This document shows positions 33,406 to 44,734 of a stretch of 64,000 nucleotides of DNA, piece after piece. This DNA comes from UBA9676 sp036522155 (GTDB lineage Bacteria; Actinomycetota; Actinomycetes; Streptosporangiales; Streptosporangiaceae), in assembly GCA_036522155.1 (NCBI GenBank), contig DATDGI010000072.1, positions 12,159 through 76,158 of the forward strand. The letters run 5' to 3'. A model generated the notes under the pieces. The model was given only the letters and a program-made list of their open reading frames with translations, was not told the origin of the DNA and searched no databases. Each line of letters begins with the position of its first letter. The first letter of the stretch is position 1. The position numbers and the translations under genes are program-made.

Positions 33406-34572
33406 GTGACGGATGTGTTCGCGAGGTTCCCCGAGCAGCCGGGCACCGGCCAGCATCCCCAGGCGGCCGGGCAACCCGGCCAGCCGGCCGCCGACCCCAG
33501 CTCCGGCTTCACCGGCAGCCAGGCGGGGCACGAGCAGGTCGTCTTCTGCCAGGACAGCCGGTCCGGGCTGCGGGCGATCATCGCCATCTACTCCACCGCG
33601 CTCGGCCCGGCCCTGGGCGGCACCAGGTTCTACCCCTACCCGAGCGAGGGCGAGGCCCTCGCCGACGCGCTCAACCTCTCCCGGGCGATGGCCTACAAGA
33701 ACGCCATGGCCGGGCTGGACCTGGGCGGCGGCAAGGCCGTCATCATCGGCGACCCGGACCGGGACAAGTCCGAGGCGCTGCTGCGCGCGTACGGCCGGTT
33801 CGTCGAATCCCTGGGCGGCCGCTACATCACCGCCTGCGACATCGGCACCTACAGCGAGGACATGGACATCGTGGCGCGCGAGTGCCGCCACGTCACCGGC
33901 CGGACGGTACCTAACGGCGGTGCCGGCGACTCCTCGGTCCTCACCGCGGCCGGCGTGTTCGAGGGCATGCGCGCCGCGGCCGGGCACGCCTGGGACGACG
34001 CCAGCCTGGCAGGCCGGCTGGTCGGGGTGGAAGGCGTCGGCAAGGTCGGCCACCGGCTGGTCGGTCATCTGATCGGGGCCGGTGCCCGGGTGGTGATCAG
34101 CGACGTGAACGCCGGCGCCACCAGCGCGGTGCTGGCCCAGCATCCCGAGGTCGAGCTGGCCGCCGACCGGGCCGCGCTGCTGGCCAGGCCGCTGGACATC
34201 CTCGCGCCCTGCGCGATGGGCGGCACGCTGGACGACGACACGGTGGCGGTCCTGACCGCCAGGATCGTCTGCGGCGGGGCCAACAACCAGCTCGCCCACC
34301 CCGGGATCGAGAAGATGCTGGCCGACCGGGGCATCCTCTACGCGCCCGACTACGTGGTCAATGCCGGCGGCGTGATCCAGGTGGCGGACGAGCTGGCCGG
34401 GTTCAACTTCGAGCGGGCCAAGGCCCGGGCGGCCGGGATCTTCGCCACCACCAGGAAGATCTTCGCCCTGGCCGACGAAGAGGGCGTGCCACCGGCGGTG
34501 GCCGCGGACCGGCTGGCCGAGCGGCGGATGGCCGAAGTCGGGCGGCTGCGCGGCATCTGGCTCGGCTCCTGA
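33406..34572 (+). CDS. vdh: Leucine/valine dehydrogenase (Glu/Leu/Phe/Val family)
   Basis: This 388-residue amino acid dehydrogenase has an N-terminal catalytic domain (SGLRAIIAIYSTALGPALGG, AYKNAMAGLDLGGGKAVI with the active-site Lys) and a C-terminal Rossmann fold (GRLVGVEGVGKVGHRLVGHL, followed by VVISDVNAG). It deaminates a branched-chain amino acid with NAD to the 2-oxoacid. The order vdh and bldC is as in Streptomyces, so valine dehydrogenase is the best call, but leucine or phenylalanine preference cannot be excluded. GTG 33406 is preceded by AGGAG. The first 45 residues are a Gln/Pro/Gly-rich extension not seen in most members. The 2-oxoacid dehydrogenase genes lie 8 kb to the right. 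Confidence 0.9.
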   Translation: MTDVFARFPEQPGTGQHPQAAGQPGQPAADPSSGFTGSQAGHEQVVFCQDSRSGLRAIIAIYSTALGPALGGTRFYPYPSEGEALADALNLSRAMAYKNAMAGLDLGGGKAVIIGDPDRDKSEALLRAYGRFVESLGGRYITACDIGTYSEDMDIVARECRHVTGRTVPNGGAGDSSVLTAAGVFEGMRAAAGHAWDDASLAGRLVGVEGVGKVGHRLVGHLIGAGARVVISDVNAGATSAVLAQHPEVELAADRAALLARPLDILAPCAMGGTLDDDTVAVLTARIVCGGANNQLAHPGIEKMLADRGILYAPDYVVNAGGVIQVADELAGFNFERAKARAAGIFATTRKIFALADEEGVPPAVAADRLAERRMAEVGRLRGIWLGS

Positions 34573-34793
34573 CCACTTGCCGGACAACTCCGCCTTCGGC
34601 GTACCACCGGCACGAGGGCAGCGCTCGCGGCGCAAAGCAGGTACGGTTATAGGCGTATGCAGGCTCGAATGCACGCCGTGCTCCTGGCGGTGGAGTCACG
34701 GCGCGTTTGCGCGCCGTGCGGCCGAGCCCGTCATAATTCAGTGCAGGGAGCAGGAGCCCGGCCGGGTTCCGCATGTTCGAGGGGGTCGAGCCA

Positions 34794-35006
34794 ATGGGGC
34801 GCGGCCGAGCCAAGGCCAAGCAGGTGAAGGTGGCCCGCCAGCTGAAGTACAACAGCGGCGGCACCGACCTTGACCGGCTGCGGACCGAATTGGGCGTAGG
34901 CAGGGGCGACGAGAACGAGGTCGACCCCGGCTACGAAGACCTCGTGGACCGCTACCGTGACGTTGCCGGCGCCGACGGCGAGGACCCCGGCGAGGACGAC
35001 GAGTAG
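34794..35006 (+). CDS. DUF3073 family protein
   Basis: This 70-residue, strongly charged protein begins with GRGRAKAKQVKVARQLKYNS, the signature of DUF3073, and ends in a run of acidic residues. It is common among actinomycetes next to the purM gene. The start ATG 34794 gives MGRGRAK; the frame opens seven codons earlier. Its role is unknown. It is followed by a 148-base gap to the convergent purM stop. Confidence 0.9.
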   Translation: MGRGRAKAKQVKVARQLKYNSGGTDLDRLRTELGVGRGDENEVDPGYEDLVDRYRDVAGADGEDPGEDDE

Positions 35007-35154
35007 CCTGCCCATTCCTGCCGTCAGCCCAGAGCCGCGATCAGGCCCGCCGAACGGCACACGGCGAAGGCCGCACCGGCAGCGCCGCCGTCGGGCCATC
35101 TCCTAACCGATCTTCAGCGCACTGACCCACCGCCAGGACCCGGCCGGGCCCGGC

Positions 35155-36213
35155 CTACCTGGGATGCGTGCCGGTCAGCCTGACGCCTTGGCCGCCGGCG
35201 GTGATCTGCCCCAGCACCCAGGCGCTGACGCCGCGGGCTGCCAGCAGCCGCAGCGCCCGGTCGGCGTGGGCGGCGGCGACCACCGCGGCCATGCCGACGC
35301 CCAGGTTGAAGACCCGTTCCATTTCCTGAGCGGCGATCCGGCCGCGCGCCGCCAGCAGGCCGAACACCGGCGGTGGCCGCCAGCTGCCGCGGTCAAGCTC
35401 GGCACCCAGGCCGGACGGCACCACCCGCGCCAGGTTCGCCGCCAGCCCGCCGCCGGTGATGTGCGCCAGCGCGTGTACCTCACAGCCCGCCGCCAGCGCC
35501 AGGCAGTCCTGGGCGTAGATCGTGGTCGGGGTCAGCAGTTCCTCCCCTAGCGGCCGGCCCAGCTCCGGCGGCTCGGCGCCCAGATCCAGCCCGCTGCCGT
35601 CGAGTATCCGCCGGACCAGCGAGTAGCCGTTGGCGTGCAGCCCGGACGAGGCCAGCCCGAGCACCACATCGCCGGCCCGGACCCGGTCCGGGCCGAGCAG
35701 GGCGTCCGCCTCCACTACCCCGGTGGCCGCGCCGGCCAGGTCGAAGTCGTCCGGCCCGAGATGACCCGGGTGCTCGGCCGTCTCGCCGCCGAGCAGCGCA
35801 CAGCGGGCCCGCACGCACCCCTCGGCCACCCCGGCCACCACCGCCGCCGCCCGCTCCGGGCGGAGCCGGCCGAACACCACGTAGTCGGTCAGGAACAGCG
35901 GCTCGGCGCCGCAGCTGACCAGGTCGTCCACCACCATCGCGACCAGGTCGATGCCCACCGTGTCATACCGGCCGAGCCGCTGCGCGATCACCACCTTGGT
36001 GCCGACCCCGTCGGTGGAGGTGGCCAGCAGCGGCCGCCGGTAGCCGGCCAGCCTGCTGGCGTCGAACAGGCCGGCGAAGCCGCCGATGCCGCCGATCACC
36101 TCGGGCCGGCCGGTGCGCGCGACCGCGGCCCGCATCAGCGCCACCGCCCGCTCGCCCGCGTCGATGCTGACCCCCGCGGCCGCGTACTCACCGCCGGGGA
36201 CCGGGGTGCTCAC
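35155..36213 (-). CDS. purM: Phosphoribosylformylglycinamidine cyclo-ligase PurM
   Basis: This 352-residue AIR synthetase performs the fifth step of purine synthesis, closing the imidazole ring of FGAM to give AIR with ATP. Motifs include GIGGFAGLFDASRL, LLATSTDGVGTKVVIAQRLG, DDLVSCGAEPLFLTDYVVFG, LLGGETAEHPGH and ALAHITGGGLAANLARVVP. GTG 36213 is the likely start, with GGGGGAG upstream. It lies 55 bases after the purF stop. Confidence 0.95.
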   Translation of the reverse strand: MSTPVPGGEYAAAGVSIDAGERAVALMRAAVARTGRPEVIGGIGGFAGLFDASRLAGYRRPLLATSTDGVGTKVVIAQRLGRYDTVGIDLVAMVVDDLVSCGAEPLFLTDYVVFGRLRPERAAAVVAGVAEGCVRARCALLGGETAEHPGHLGPDDFDLAGAATGVVEADALLGPDRVRAGDVVLGLASSGLHANGYSLVRRILDGSGLDLGAEPPELGRPLGEELLTPTTIYAQDCLALAAGCEVHALAHITGGGLAANLARVVPSGLGAELDRGSWRPPPVFGLLAARGRIAAQEMERVFNLGVGMAAVVAAAHADRALRLLAARGVSAWVLGQITAGGQGVRLTGTHPR

Positions 36214-36268
36214 CGCTGCACTCCCCCGGCCGCGGCCGTCGCCAGGCCGGTCCCGGCCACCGCGAGCG

Positions 36269-37753
36269 TCACGGCAGCCCCGTCGCGACGTCGCCGCTGG
36301 TGGCCCGCGCCACCTCCAGCACGTGCTTGCCCTGCTCGGCCTCGGTGACCGGGATCGGGTAGTCGCCGTCGAAACACGCCCGGCACAGATTCGCCGCCGG
36401 CACCGTGGTCGCCTCAATCAGCCCGGCCAGCGAGACGAAGCCCAGCGAGTCCGCCCCGATCGAGGCCTGGATCTCGGCCACCGACAAGTGACCCGCGATC
36501 AGCTCGGCCCGGGTGGCGAAGTCGATCCCGTAGAAGCATGGCCAGCTCACCGGCGGGCTCGAGATCCGCACGTGCACCTGCGCGGCGCCGGCCTCGCGCA
36601 GCATGCCGACGATGGCCCGCTGGGTGCTGCCGCGCACGATGGTGTCATCCACGACCACCACCCGCTGACCGGCGATCACGCTCCGGAGCGGGTTCAGCTT
36701 GAGCCGGATGCCGCGCTCCCTGATGGTCTGGCTGGGCTGGATGAACGTCCGGCCGACATAGGAATTCTTGACCAGGCCCTGGCCGTACGGGATGCCGCTG
36801 GCCTGCGCATACCCGATCGCCGCCGGGGTGCCGGACTCGGGCACCGGGATGACCAGATCGGCGTCGGCCGGATGCTCGGCGGCCAGCCGGCGGCCGAGGC
36901 CGACCCGGGCCGCCTGCACGCTGCGGCCGGAGATGGTGGTGTCCGGCCGGGCCAGGTACACGTACTCGAACAGGCACCCGCGCGGCTGGGCCTCGGCGAA
37001 CCGGGACGAGGCCACCCCCCGCTCGTCGATCGCGATCAGCTCGCCGGGCTCGACCTCGCGCACGAAGGCGGCGCCGACGATGTCCAGCGCCGCGGTCTCG
37101 CTGGCCACCACCCAGCCCCGGGCCAGCCGGCCGAGCACCAGCGGCCGGAACCCCTGCGGGTCCCGGGCCGCGTACAGCGTCTTCTCGTCCATGAACACCA
37201 GCGAGAAGGCGCCCCGCACCAGCGGCAGCGCGGCCCGCGCACTATCGGCCAGGCTGGCGGCGGCCGGATCGGCGAACAGCGCGGTCAGCACGTCGGTGTC
37301 GGTAGTGCTGACCGGGCCGCGCCACGCCCCGGCCGTCCCTTCCACCATGGCGGCCAGTTCCAGGGTGTTGATGAGGTTGCCGTTGTGGCCGAGCGCCAGG
37401 CTGCCGGACGCGGTCGAGCGGAACGCCGGCTGGGCGTTCTCCCAGGTCGAAGAACCGGTGGTGGAGTACCGGCAGTGGCCGACCGCGATGTGGCCGGTCA
37501 GCGTGGTCAGCACCGACTCGTTGAACACCTGGGCGACCAGGCCCATGTCCTTGAACACCATGATCCGGGTGCCGTCACTGACCGCGATGCCCGCCGACTC
37601 CTGGCCCCGGTGCTGAAGCGCGTACAGACCGAAATAGGTGAGCTTCGCGACATCCTCACCGGGCGACCAGACGCCGAAGACGCCGCACGCGTCCCGGGGG
37701 GGCCGGTCGGCCCGATCGGTGCCATCGTCCAGCCGACCGTCGGGCTTGACCAC
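36269..37753 (-). CDS. purF: Amidophosphoribosyltransferase PurF
   Basis: This 494-residue glutamine PRPP amidotransferase catalyses the first committed step of purine synthesis. The Ntn nucleophile Cys23 follows a 22-residue propeptide (RDACGVFGV), the glutaminase domain shows FGLYALQHRGQESAGIAV and GHCRYSTTGSSTWENAQP, and the PRPP motif is VVVDDTIVRGSTQRAIV. A cysteine pair near the end (NLCRACFDGDYP) fits the iron-sulfur-containing PurF type. Start GTG 37753. It lies between the SCP2-like gene and purM. Confidence 0.95.
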   Translation of the reverse strand: MVKPDGRLDDGTDRADRPPRDACGVFGVWSPGEDVAKLTYFGLYALQHRGQESAGIAVSDGTRIMVFKDMGLVAQVFNESVLTTLTGHIAVGHCRYSTTGSSTWENAQPAFRSTASGSLALGHNGNLINTLELAAMVEGTAGAWRGPVSTTDTDVLTALFADPAAASLADSARAALPLVRGAFSLVFMDEKTLYAARDPQGFRPLVLGRLARGWVVASETAALDIVGAAFVREVEPGELIAIDERGVASSRFAEAQPRGCLFEYVYLARPDTTISGRSVQAARVGLGRRLAAEHPADADLVIPVPESGTPAAIGYAQASGIPYGQGLVKNSYVGRTFIQPSQTIRERGIRLKLNPLRSVIAGQRVVVVDDTIVRGSTQRAIVGMLREAGAAQVHVRISSPPVSWPCFYGIDFATRAELIAGHLSVAEIQASIGADSLGFVSLAGLIEATTVPAANLCRACFDGDYPIPVTEAEQGKHVLEVARATSGDVATGLP

Positions 37754-37821
37754 CCGGCCAGTCTAGTGACCTGGGCGGCCTTCCCCGGGCAGGCCGGGCG
37801 GCCGGGCGGCCGTGACGGCGA

Positions 37822-38268
37822 TCACATGAGCGGCAGCCACCCGGACAGGTCGGCGCGCGGGCCGCTGGCGCGGACCTTCCCCGCGGCCACCTGCTCCGCC
37901 CAGCCGGACCGGCCGGCCGCCAGTGCCAGCCAGGTCAGCGGGTCGGTCTCCACCACGTTCGGCGGGGTGCCACGGGTGTGCCGGGGGCCCTCGACGCACT
38001 GCACCGCCGCATAGGGCGGCACCCGGACCTCCACCGCGCGGCCCGGTGCCAGGTCGGCCAGCACCCCCAGCAGGTAGGTCACCGCCGCCCGCAACGCCGG
38101 GGGGGACGGGGCCAGCCCGCGGTCCACCGCGGCCAGCGCCCCGCGCACGCATTCCCGGCCGAGCGCGGCCGCCGTCACCGGGCCCGTCCACGCCGGCTCA
38201 CCCAGCGCCGTGCGCTGCTCGGCCACCGCGGCCAGCAGCCGCTCGGCGCTCATGGACCGGGCCGGCAT
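37822..38268 (-). CDS. Sterol carrier-like protein between purL and purF
   Basis: This 148-residue protein resembles the SCP2-like half of mycothiol-dependent maleylpyruvate isomerase relatives: MSAERLLAAVAEQRTAL at the start, ALRAAVTYLLGVLADLAPG, and VRVPPYAAVQCVEGPRHT. It contains a hydrophobic core and no catalytic motif I can name. A gene of this kind is present at the same place in Streptomyces. It lies five bases after the purL stop, so it is part of the pur operon. Its connection to purine synthesis is unknown. Confidence 0.72.
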   Translation of the reverse strand: MPARSMSAERLLAAVAEQRTALGEPAWTGPVTAAALGRECVRGALAAVDRGLAPSPPALRAAVTYLLGVLADLAPGRAVEVRVPPYAAVQCVEGPRHTRGTPPNVVETDPLTWLALAAGRSGWAEQVAAGKVRASGPRADLSGWLPLM

Positions 38269-38273
38269 GACGG

Positions 38274-40597
<2,324 letters not shown>

Positions 40598-40601
<4 letters not shown>

Positions 40602-41275
40602 CCGGCCACCACGTGCCGGATGGCCGAGGTGAAGAAGCCCAGGCCGTCATCGCCGGGCCCGGTCAGCGGGTCGATCGCGTGCTCGGGATGGGGCATGATG
40701 CCCACCACGTTCCCGGCCTCGTTCCTGACCCCGGCGATCAGCCGGGCGGACCCGTTCGGGTCGCCGTCGGCGTACCTGGCCACCACCTGTCCCTGCTTCT
40801 CCAGCGTGTCCAGCGTGGCCTGGTCAGCGAAGTAGGCGCCCTCGCCACTCTTGAGCACGAGCGTGATCTCCTGCCCCGGCTGGTAGCCGCTGGTCCACGG
40901 GGTACCGCTGTCCTCGATCCTGACCCGCAGGCGGCGGTCGATGAACCTCAGCCCGGCGTTGCGCATCAGCGCGCCCGGCAGCAGGTGCGCCTCGCACAGG
41001 ATCTGGAAGCCGTTGCAGATGCCCAGCACCGGCAGTCCCGCCCCGGCCGCCGGCACCAGGTCAACCATGATCCGAGCGAACCGGGCGATGGCGCCGCAGC
41101 GCAGGTAGTCGCCGTAGGAGAAACCGCCGGGCAGGACGACCGCGTCCACCCCGCGCAGCCCACGGTCGGCGTGCCAGAGCGGGACCGCCTCGCCGCCGGC
41201 CCGGTTGACCGCACGCGCCGCGTCACGGTCGTCGAGTGATCCGGGGAAGGTCACGATCCCCACGCGGGCGGTCAT
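40598..41275 (-). CDS. purQ: Phosphoribosylformylglycinamidine synthase glutaminase PurQ
   Basis: This 225-residue class I glutamine amidotransferase supplies ammonia to PurL. The nucleophile is Cys87 in GICNGFQ, the oxyanion region is LPGGFSYGDYLRCG, and the His/Glu partners lie in MPHPEHAID. In many actinomycetes purS overlaps or abuts purQ; here a kinase-like gene and about 300 bases of non-coding sequence separate them. Confidence 0.95.
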
Positions 41276-41429
41276 CGGCGTCCTCGCAGGCCACGGTTCC
41301 GGCAGCGGGCACCCAGGGTCCGGGGTACGTTGGCAGGCTACCGGGTCGCAGCCGCCCCGGCGGGCGGGTCGGGCGGCCCGGCTCCGGCCGGCTGTCAGCG
41401 TCCGTGACGCGCTGTGCTGGCCGGGGCCG

Positions 41430-42008
41430 TCAGCCGGCGTCGCGCAACTGCTCGTCCGGCATCATGGCCAGGGGCGCGCCGTTACGCCAGGCAATCCGCT
41501 TCTGCAGGGAAACCACGGTGCCGCTTTCCGCGCCACTGATCAGCGTCACATCGTCCACGCAGGCCTGCATGATGGCCAGTCCGCGGCCCGATTCCGGGAG
41601 GGCGGCGATGGCCTCATCCGAGGCCATTTCGCCGGCTTCGGTGGCGCGGCGATGGAAACGGCCGAAAGTGACCGGCCGGGCCGGGCGGCGGCGCATCCGC
41701 ACGACGGGCACCGGCCGCGGCATCACCCGGCGGCGCAGCAGGGGCAGCCGTGCGACCTCGAAGGTCTGGCCGGCGTTCTGCACCTCGATCTGGCAGCCGC
41801 CGCGGCCGACACTGGCCACCACCTCGTACTGGGGGCCCGGGCCGCCGTGCTGGACCACATTGGTGCATGCTTCGGTGACCGCGAGCAGCAGGTCGGCGAC
41901 GCCGTCGTCGTCGGCCCCCATGCCCCGCAACGTGTCACCGAGCACATGCCGCATCACCGGCACGCTCAGCGCCTCACGCGGGAACACCAGGCAGAACTTA
42001 ACGTCCAC
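41430..42008 (-). CDS. RsbW-like ATP-binding anti-sigma/serine kinase protein
   Basis: This 192-residue protein has the GHKL fold: N-box LLLAVTEACTNVVQHGG, a G1-type loop ESGRGLAIMQACVDDV, and an Arg/Pro-rich insertion (VMPRPVPVVRMRRRPARP) between them. It resembles RsbW/SpoIIAB anti-sigma kinases and the many Streptomyces relatives that phosphorylate or bind anti-sigma antagonists. It starts with GTG 42008 after GGGGAGG. It is inserted between purS (149 bases upstream) and purQ (154 bases downstream) on the same strand. No anti-sigma antagonist gene or sigma factor gene is beside it. Confidence 0.83.
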   Translation of the reverse strand: MDVKFCLVFPREALSVPVMRHVLGDTLRGMGADDDGVADLLLAVTEACTNVVQHGGPGPQYEVVASVGRGGCQIEVQNAGQTFEVARLPLLRRRVMPRPVPVVRMRRRPARPVTFGRFHRRATEAGEMASDEAIAALPESGRGLAIMQACVDDVTLISGAESGTVVSLQKRIAWRNGAPLAMMPDEQLRDAG

Positions 42009-42157
42009 GGTCGCCTCCCCGGCACAATCTCATCCGAGTACGCATCCGCTCCTCAGTCCCTGCCTCCTCCGTTTCCCGGTTGCCTCTTAACTGCTTTCCC
42101 CGTCAGCACGGCAATAATCGTCAGTTCACAGAATGTTCTATCGCCCCCAGAAGCGAA

Positions 42158-42400
42158 TCAGCCGGCCCGCAACGTGAATTCCTCGATCACCGGGTTAGCC
42201 AGCAATTCACCTGCTAGTTCACTCATGCGCGACAGGGCGGTCTCGTCGGGAGTTCCTGAGAGTTCCACTTCGAACCGCTTCCCCTGGCGTACACCCAGGA
42301 CTTCGCCGAATCCCAGCCGCTGGCAGGCACTCCGGATGGCCTCACCTTGCGGGTCGTGAATCTCCGGCCTGAGCATGACCTCGACAATGATCCGGGCCAC
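42158..42400 (-). CDS. purS: Phosphoribosylformylglycinamidine synthase subunit PurS
   Basis: This 80-residue subunit (MARIIVEVMLRPEIHDPQGE, RSACQRLGFGEVLGVRQGK) bridges PurL and PurQ and helps ammonia transfer. The start is GTG 42400, the residue where the family begins; the frame opens 11 codons earlier. It is the first gene of the purine cluster on the minus strand. Confidence 0.93.
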   Translation of the reverse strand: MARIIVEVMLRPEIHDPQGEAIRSACQRLGFGEVLGVRQGKRFEVELSGTPDETALSRMSELAGELLANPVIEEFTLRAG

Positions 42401-42585
42401 TGTGCTGCCTTTCCTCGATGCGGCTACGGGCACGCAGCGTAACTCACGGCGGTGCCGCCCACGGGCAGCCCGGCCGGGCCCCCGAGCGTTCGCCCATCCG
42501 ACCCCCGTCTGTCACGATGTCGGGTAGAGCAAACCCGGCTGGCCGCGGTGATCCTGGGGCCAGCCCCTGACGCAAGGAGTGGCAC

Positions 42586-43740
42586 GTGGCCGTCGATGCT
42601 GACGGTGCGGTCACCGCACCGGGACCGGGAAGCCTGGACGGGCCGACCGGTTCGCGCGCAGAACTCATCCAGCTCCTCACCCCGGAAGGCGAACGAGCCG
42701 ACCACCCCGACTACCCGCTCGACCTGACCGCCGACGAGGTCAAGTCCCTCTACCGCGACCTGGTCATGATCCGCCGCATCGACACCGAGGCGATCGCCCT
42801 GCAACGGCAGGGTGAGATCGGGATCTGGGCCTCACTGCTGGGCCAGGAAGCCGCCCAGGTCGGCTCCGGCCGGGCTCTCGGGCCGCGCGACATGGCCTTC
42901 CCGACCTACCGCGAGCACGGCGTGGCGTGGTGCCGCGGCGTGGATCCGGTCAAGCTCCTGGAACTGTTCCGGGGGGTCAGCCACGGCGGCTGGGATCCGG
43001 CCGAGCACAACTTCCACCTCTACACGATCGTGATCGGGGCGCAGACGCTGCACGCCACCGGCTACGCCATGGGCATCCAGCGGGACGGGCTGGAGGGCGA
43101 GAACGGCGAGGCCGTCATCGCCTACTTCGGCGACGGCGCGACCAGCCAGGGCGACGTGAACGAGGCCTTCATCTGGGCGTCGGTGTTCAACGCCCCGGTG
43201 GTGTTCTTCTGCCAGAACAACCAGTGGGCCATCTCCGAGCCGCTGGAGCGGCAGAGCCGGATCCCGCTGTACCAGCGGGCCAGCGGGTTCGGGTTCCCCG
43301 GCCTGTGGGTGGACGGCAACGACGTGTTCGCGTGCCTGGCGGTCACCCGCAAGGCGCTGCAAGCGGCCCGGGACGGCCAGGGGCCGACGCTGATCGAGGC
43401 CTACACCTACCGGATGGGCGCCCACACCACCACCGACGACCCGACCAGATACCGGCTGGCCAGCGAACTGGAGGCGTGGAAGCTGAAGGACCCGATCGAG
43501 CGGGTCAAGGCGTTCCTGGTCCGCACCGGGTCGGCCGACGCGGCCTTCTTCGAGGGCATCGAGACCGAGGCGGACGAGGTCGGCCGTCACGTCCGGCGGT
43601 CCTGCCTGGAGATGCCGGACCCGGCACCGGCGGCCATGTTCGAGAACGTGTACGCGCAGCCGACCGCGCTGCTGCGCGACGAGCGGGACGCCTACGCGGC
43701 CTACCTGGATTCATTCGTCGGCGAGGAGGCGGCGCGATGA
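42586..43740 (+). CDS. 2-oxoacid dehydrogenase E1 component, alpha subunit
   Basis: This 384-residue subunit carries the thiamine diphosphate motif starting at GDGATSQGDVNEAF and ending in CQNNQWAIS. The phosphorylation-loop region YTYRMGAHTTTDDPTRY and the N-terminal LYRDLVMIRRIDTEAIALQR are also typical. It forms an alpha2beta2 E1 with the next gene. Annotation as pyruvate or branched-chain 2-oxoacid dehydrogenase cannot be settled by sequence alone; branched-chain use would fit the linked vdh gene and resembles actinomycete bkd genes. GTG 42586 has AAGGAG upstream. It ends in ATGA, overlapping the E1 beta start. Confidence 0.9.
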   Translation: MAVDADGAVTAPGPGSLDGPTGSRAELIQLLTPEGERADHPDYPLDLTADEVKSLYRDLVMIRRIDTEAIALQRQGEIGIWASLLGQEAAQVGSGRALGPRDMAFPTYREHGVAWCRGVDPVKLLELFRGVSHGGWDPAEHNFHLYTIVIGAQTLHATGYAMGIQRDGLEGENGEAVIAYFGDGATSQGDVNEAFIWASVFNAPVVFFCQNNQWAISEPLERQSRIPLYQRASGFGFPGLWVDGNDVFACLAVTRKALQAARDGQGPTLIEAYTYRMGAHTTTDDPTRYRLASELEAWKLKDPIERVKAFLVRTGSADAAFFEGIETEADEVGRHVRRSCLEMPDPAPAAMFENVYAQPTALLRDERDAYAAYLDSFVGEEAAR

Positions 43741-44720
43741 CCACCCTGACGCTGTCCAAGGCGCTGAACGAGGGCCTGCGCAAGGCCCTGGAAGACGATC
43801 CCAAGGTGATCATCATGGGCGAAGACGTCGGGAAGCTGGGCGGCGTCTTCCGGGTCACCGACGGCCTGCAGAAGGACTTCGGCGAATCGCGGGTGGTGGA
43901 CACCCCGCTGGCTGAGTCCGGCATCGTCGGCACCGCGATCGGGCTGGCGCTGCGCGGGTACCGGCCGGTGTGCGAGATCCAGTTCGACGGCTTCGTGTTC
44001 CCCGCGTTCGACCAGATCGTCAGCCAGCTGGCGAAGATGCGGATGCGGTCGCTCGGCCTGCTCAGCGTGCCGGTCGTGATCCGGATCCCGTTCGGCGGCG
44101 GGATCGGCGCGGTGGAGCACCACAGCGAATCCCCGGAGGCGCTGTTCGCGCACGTCCCGGGGCTGAAGGTGGTCGCGTGCTCCGGCCCGGCCGACGCCTA
44201 CACCATGATCCAGCAGTCCGTCCGCTCCGACGATCCGGTGATCTTCTTCGAGCCCAAGCGCCGGTACTGGGACAAGGCGGAGGTGGACACCGGGGCAAGC
44301 CTGGCCGCGGCGCTGCCGCTGGAGTCGGCGCGGACGGTGGCCGAGGGCACCGACGTGACCGTGCTGGCCTACGGGCCGATGGTGCGGACGTGCCTGGAAG
44401 CCGCGGTCGCCGCCCGCGAGGACGGCCGTTCGCTTGAGGTCATCGACCTGCGCTCGCTGTCGCCGCTCGACCTGCCCGCCATCGTCGGCTCGGTGCGCAA
44501 GACCGGGCGGTGCATCGTGGTCCACGAGGCGCCGGTCACCGGCGGGCTCGGGGCCGAGATCGCGGCCCGGGTGACCGAGCAGTGCTTCTACCAGCTGGAA
44601 GCGCCGGTGCTGCGGGTCGCCGCGTTCTCGGCGCCGTATCCGCCGTCGCGGCTGGAGGAGCATTACCTGCCGGACCTGGACCGGGTGCTCGACGCGGTCG
44701 ACCGAACCTTCGGGTACTGA
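43737..44720 (+). CDS. 2-oxoacid dehydrogenase E1 component, beta subunit
   Basis: This 327-residue subunit begins MTTLTLSKALNEGL and shows VIIMGEDVGKLGGVFRVTDG, VVDTPLAESGIVGTAIGLAL, GGGIGAVEHHSESPEALFAH and the C-terminal VHEAPVTGGLGAEIAARV. It completes E1, which decarboxylates the 2-oxoacid and transfers the acyl group to the E2 lipoyl arm. It overlaps the alpha-subunit stop by four bases and is followed by E2 after 14 bases. It lies in one transcript with both. Confidence 0.93.
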   Translation: MTTLTLSKALNEGLRKALEDDPKVIIMGEDVGKLGGVFRVTDGLQKDFGESRVVDTPLAESGIVGTAIGLALRGYRPVCEIQFDGFVFPAFDQIVSQLAKMRMRSLGLLSVPVVIRIPFGGGIGAVEHHSESPEALFAHVPGLKVVACSGPADAYTMIQQSVRSDDPVIFFEPKRRYWDKAEVDTGASLAAALPLESARTVAEGTDVTVLAYGPMVRTCLEAAVAAREDGRSLEVIDLRSLSPLDLPAIVGSVRKTGRCIVVHEAPVTGGLGAEIAARVTEQCFYQLEAPVLRVAAFSAPYPPSRLEEHYLPDLDRVLDAVDRTFGY

Positions 44721-44734
44721 GGAGGCCGGGACCC

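Noticed and set aside
41430..42008. Reading the GHKL protein as a full two-component histidine kinase
   Set aside because: It lacks a dimerisation His domain and is only 192 residues, the size of RsbW-like kinases.
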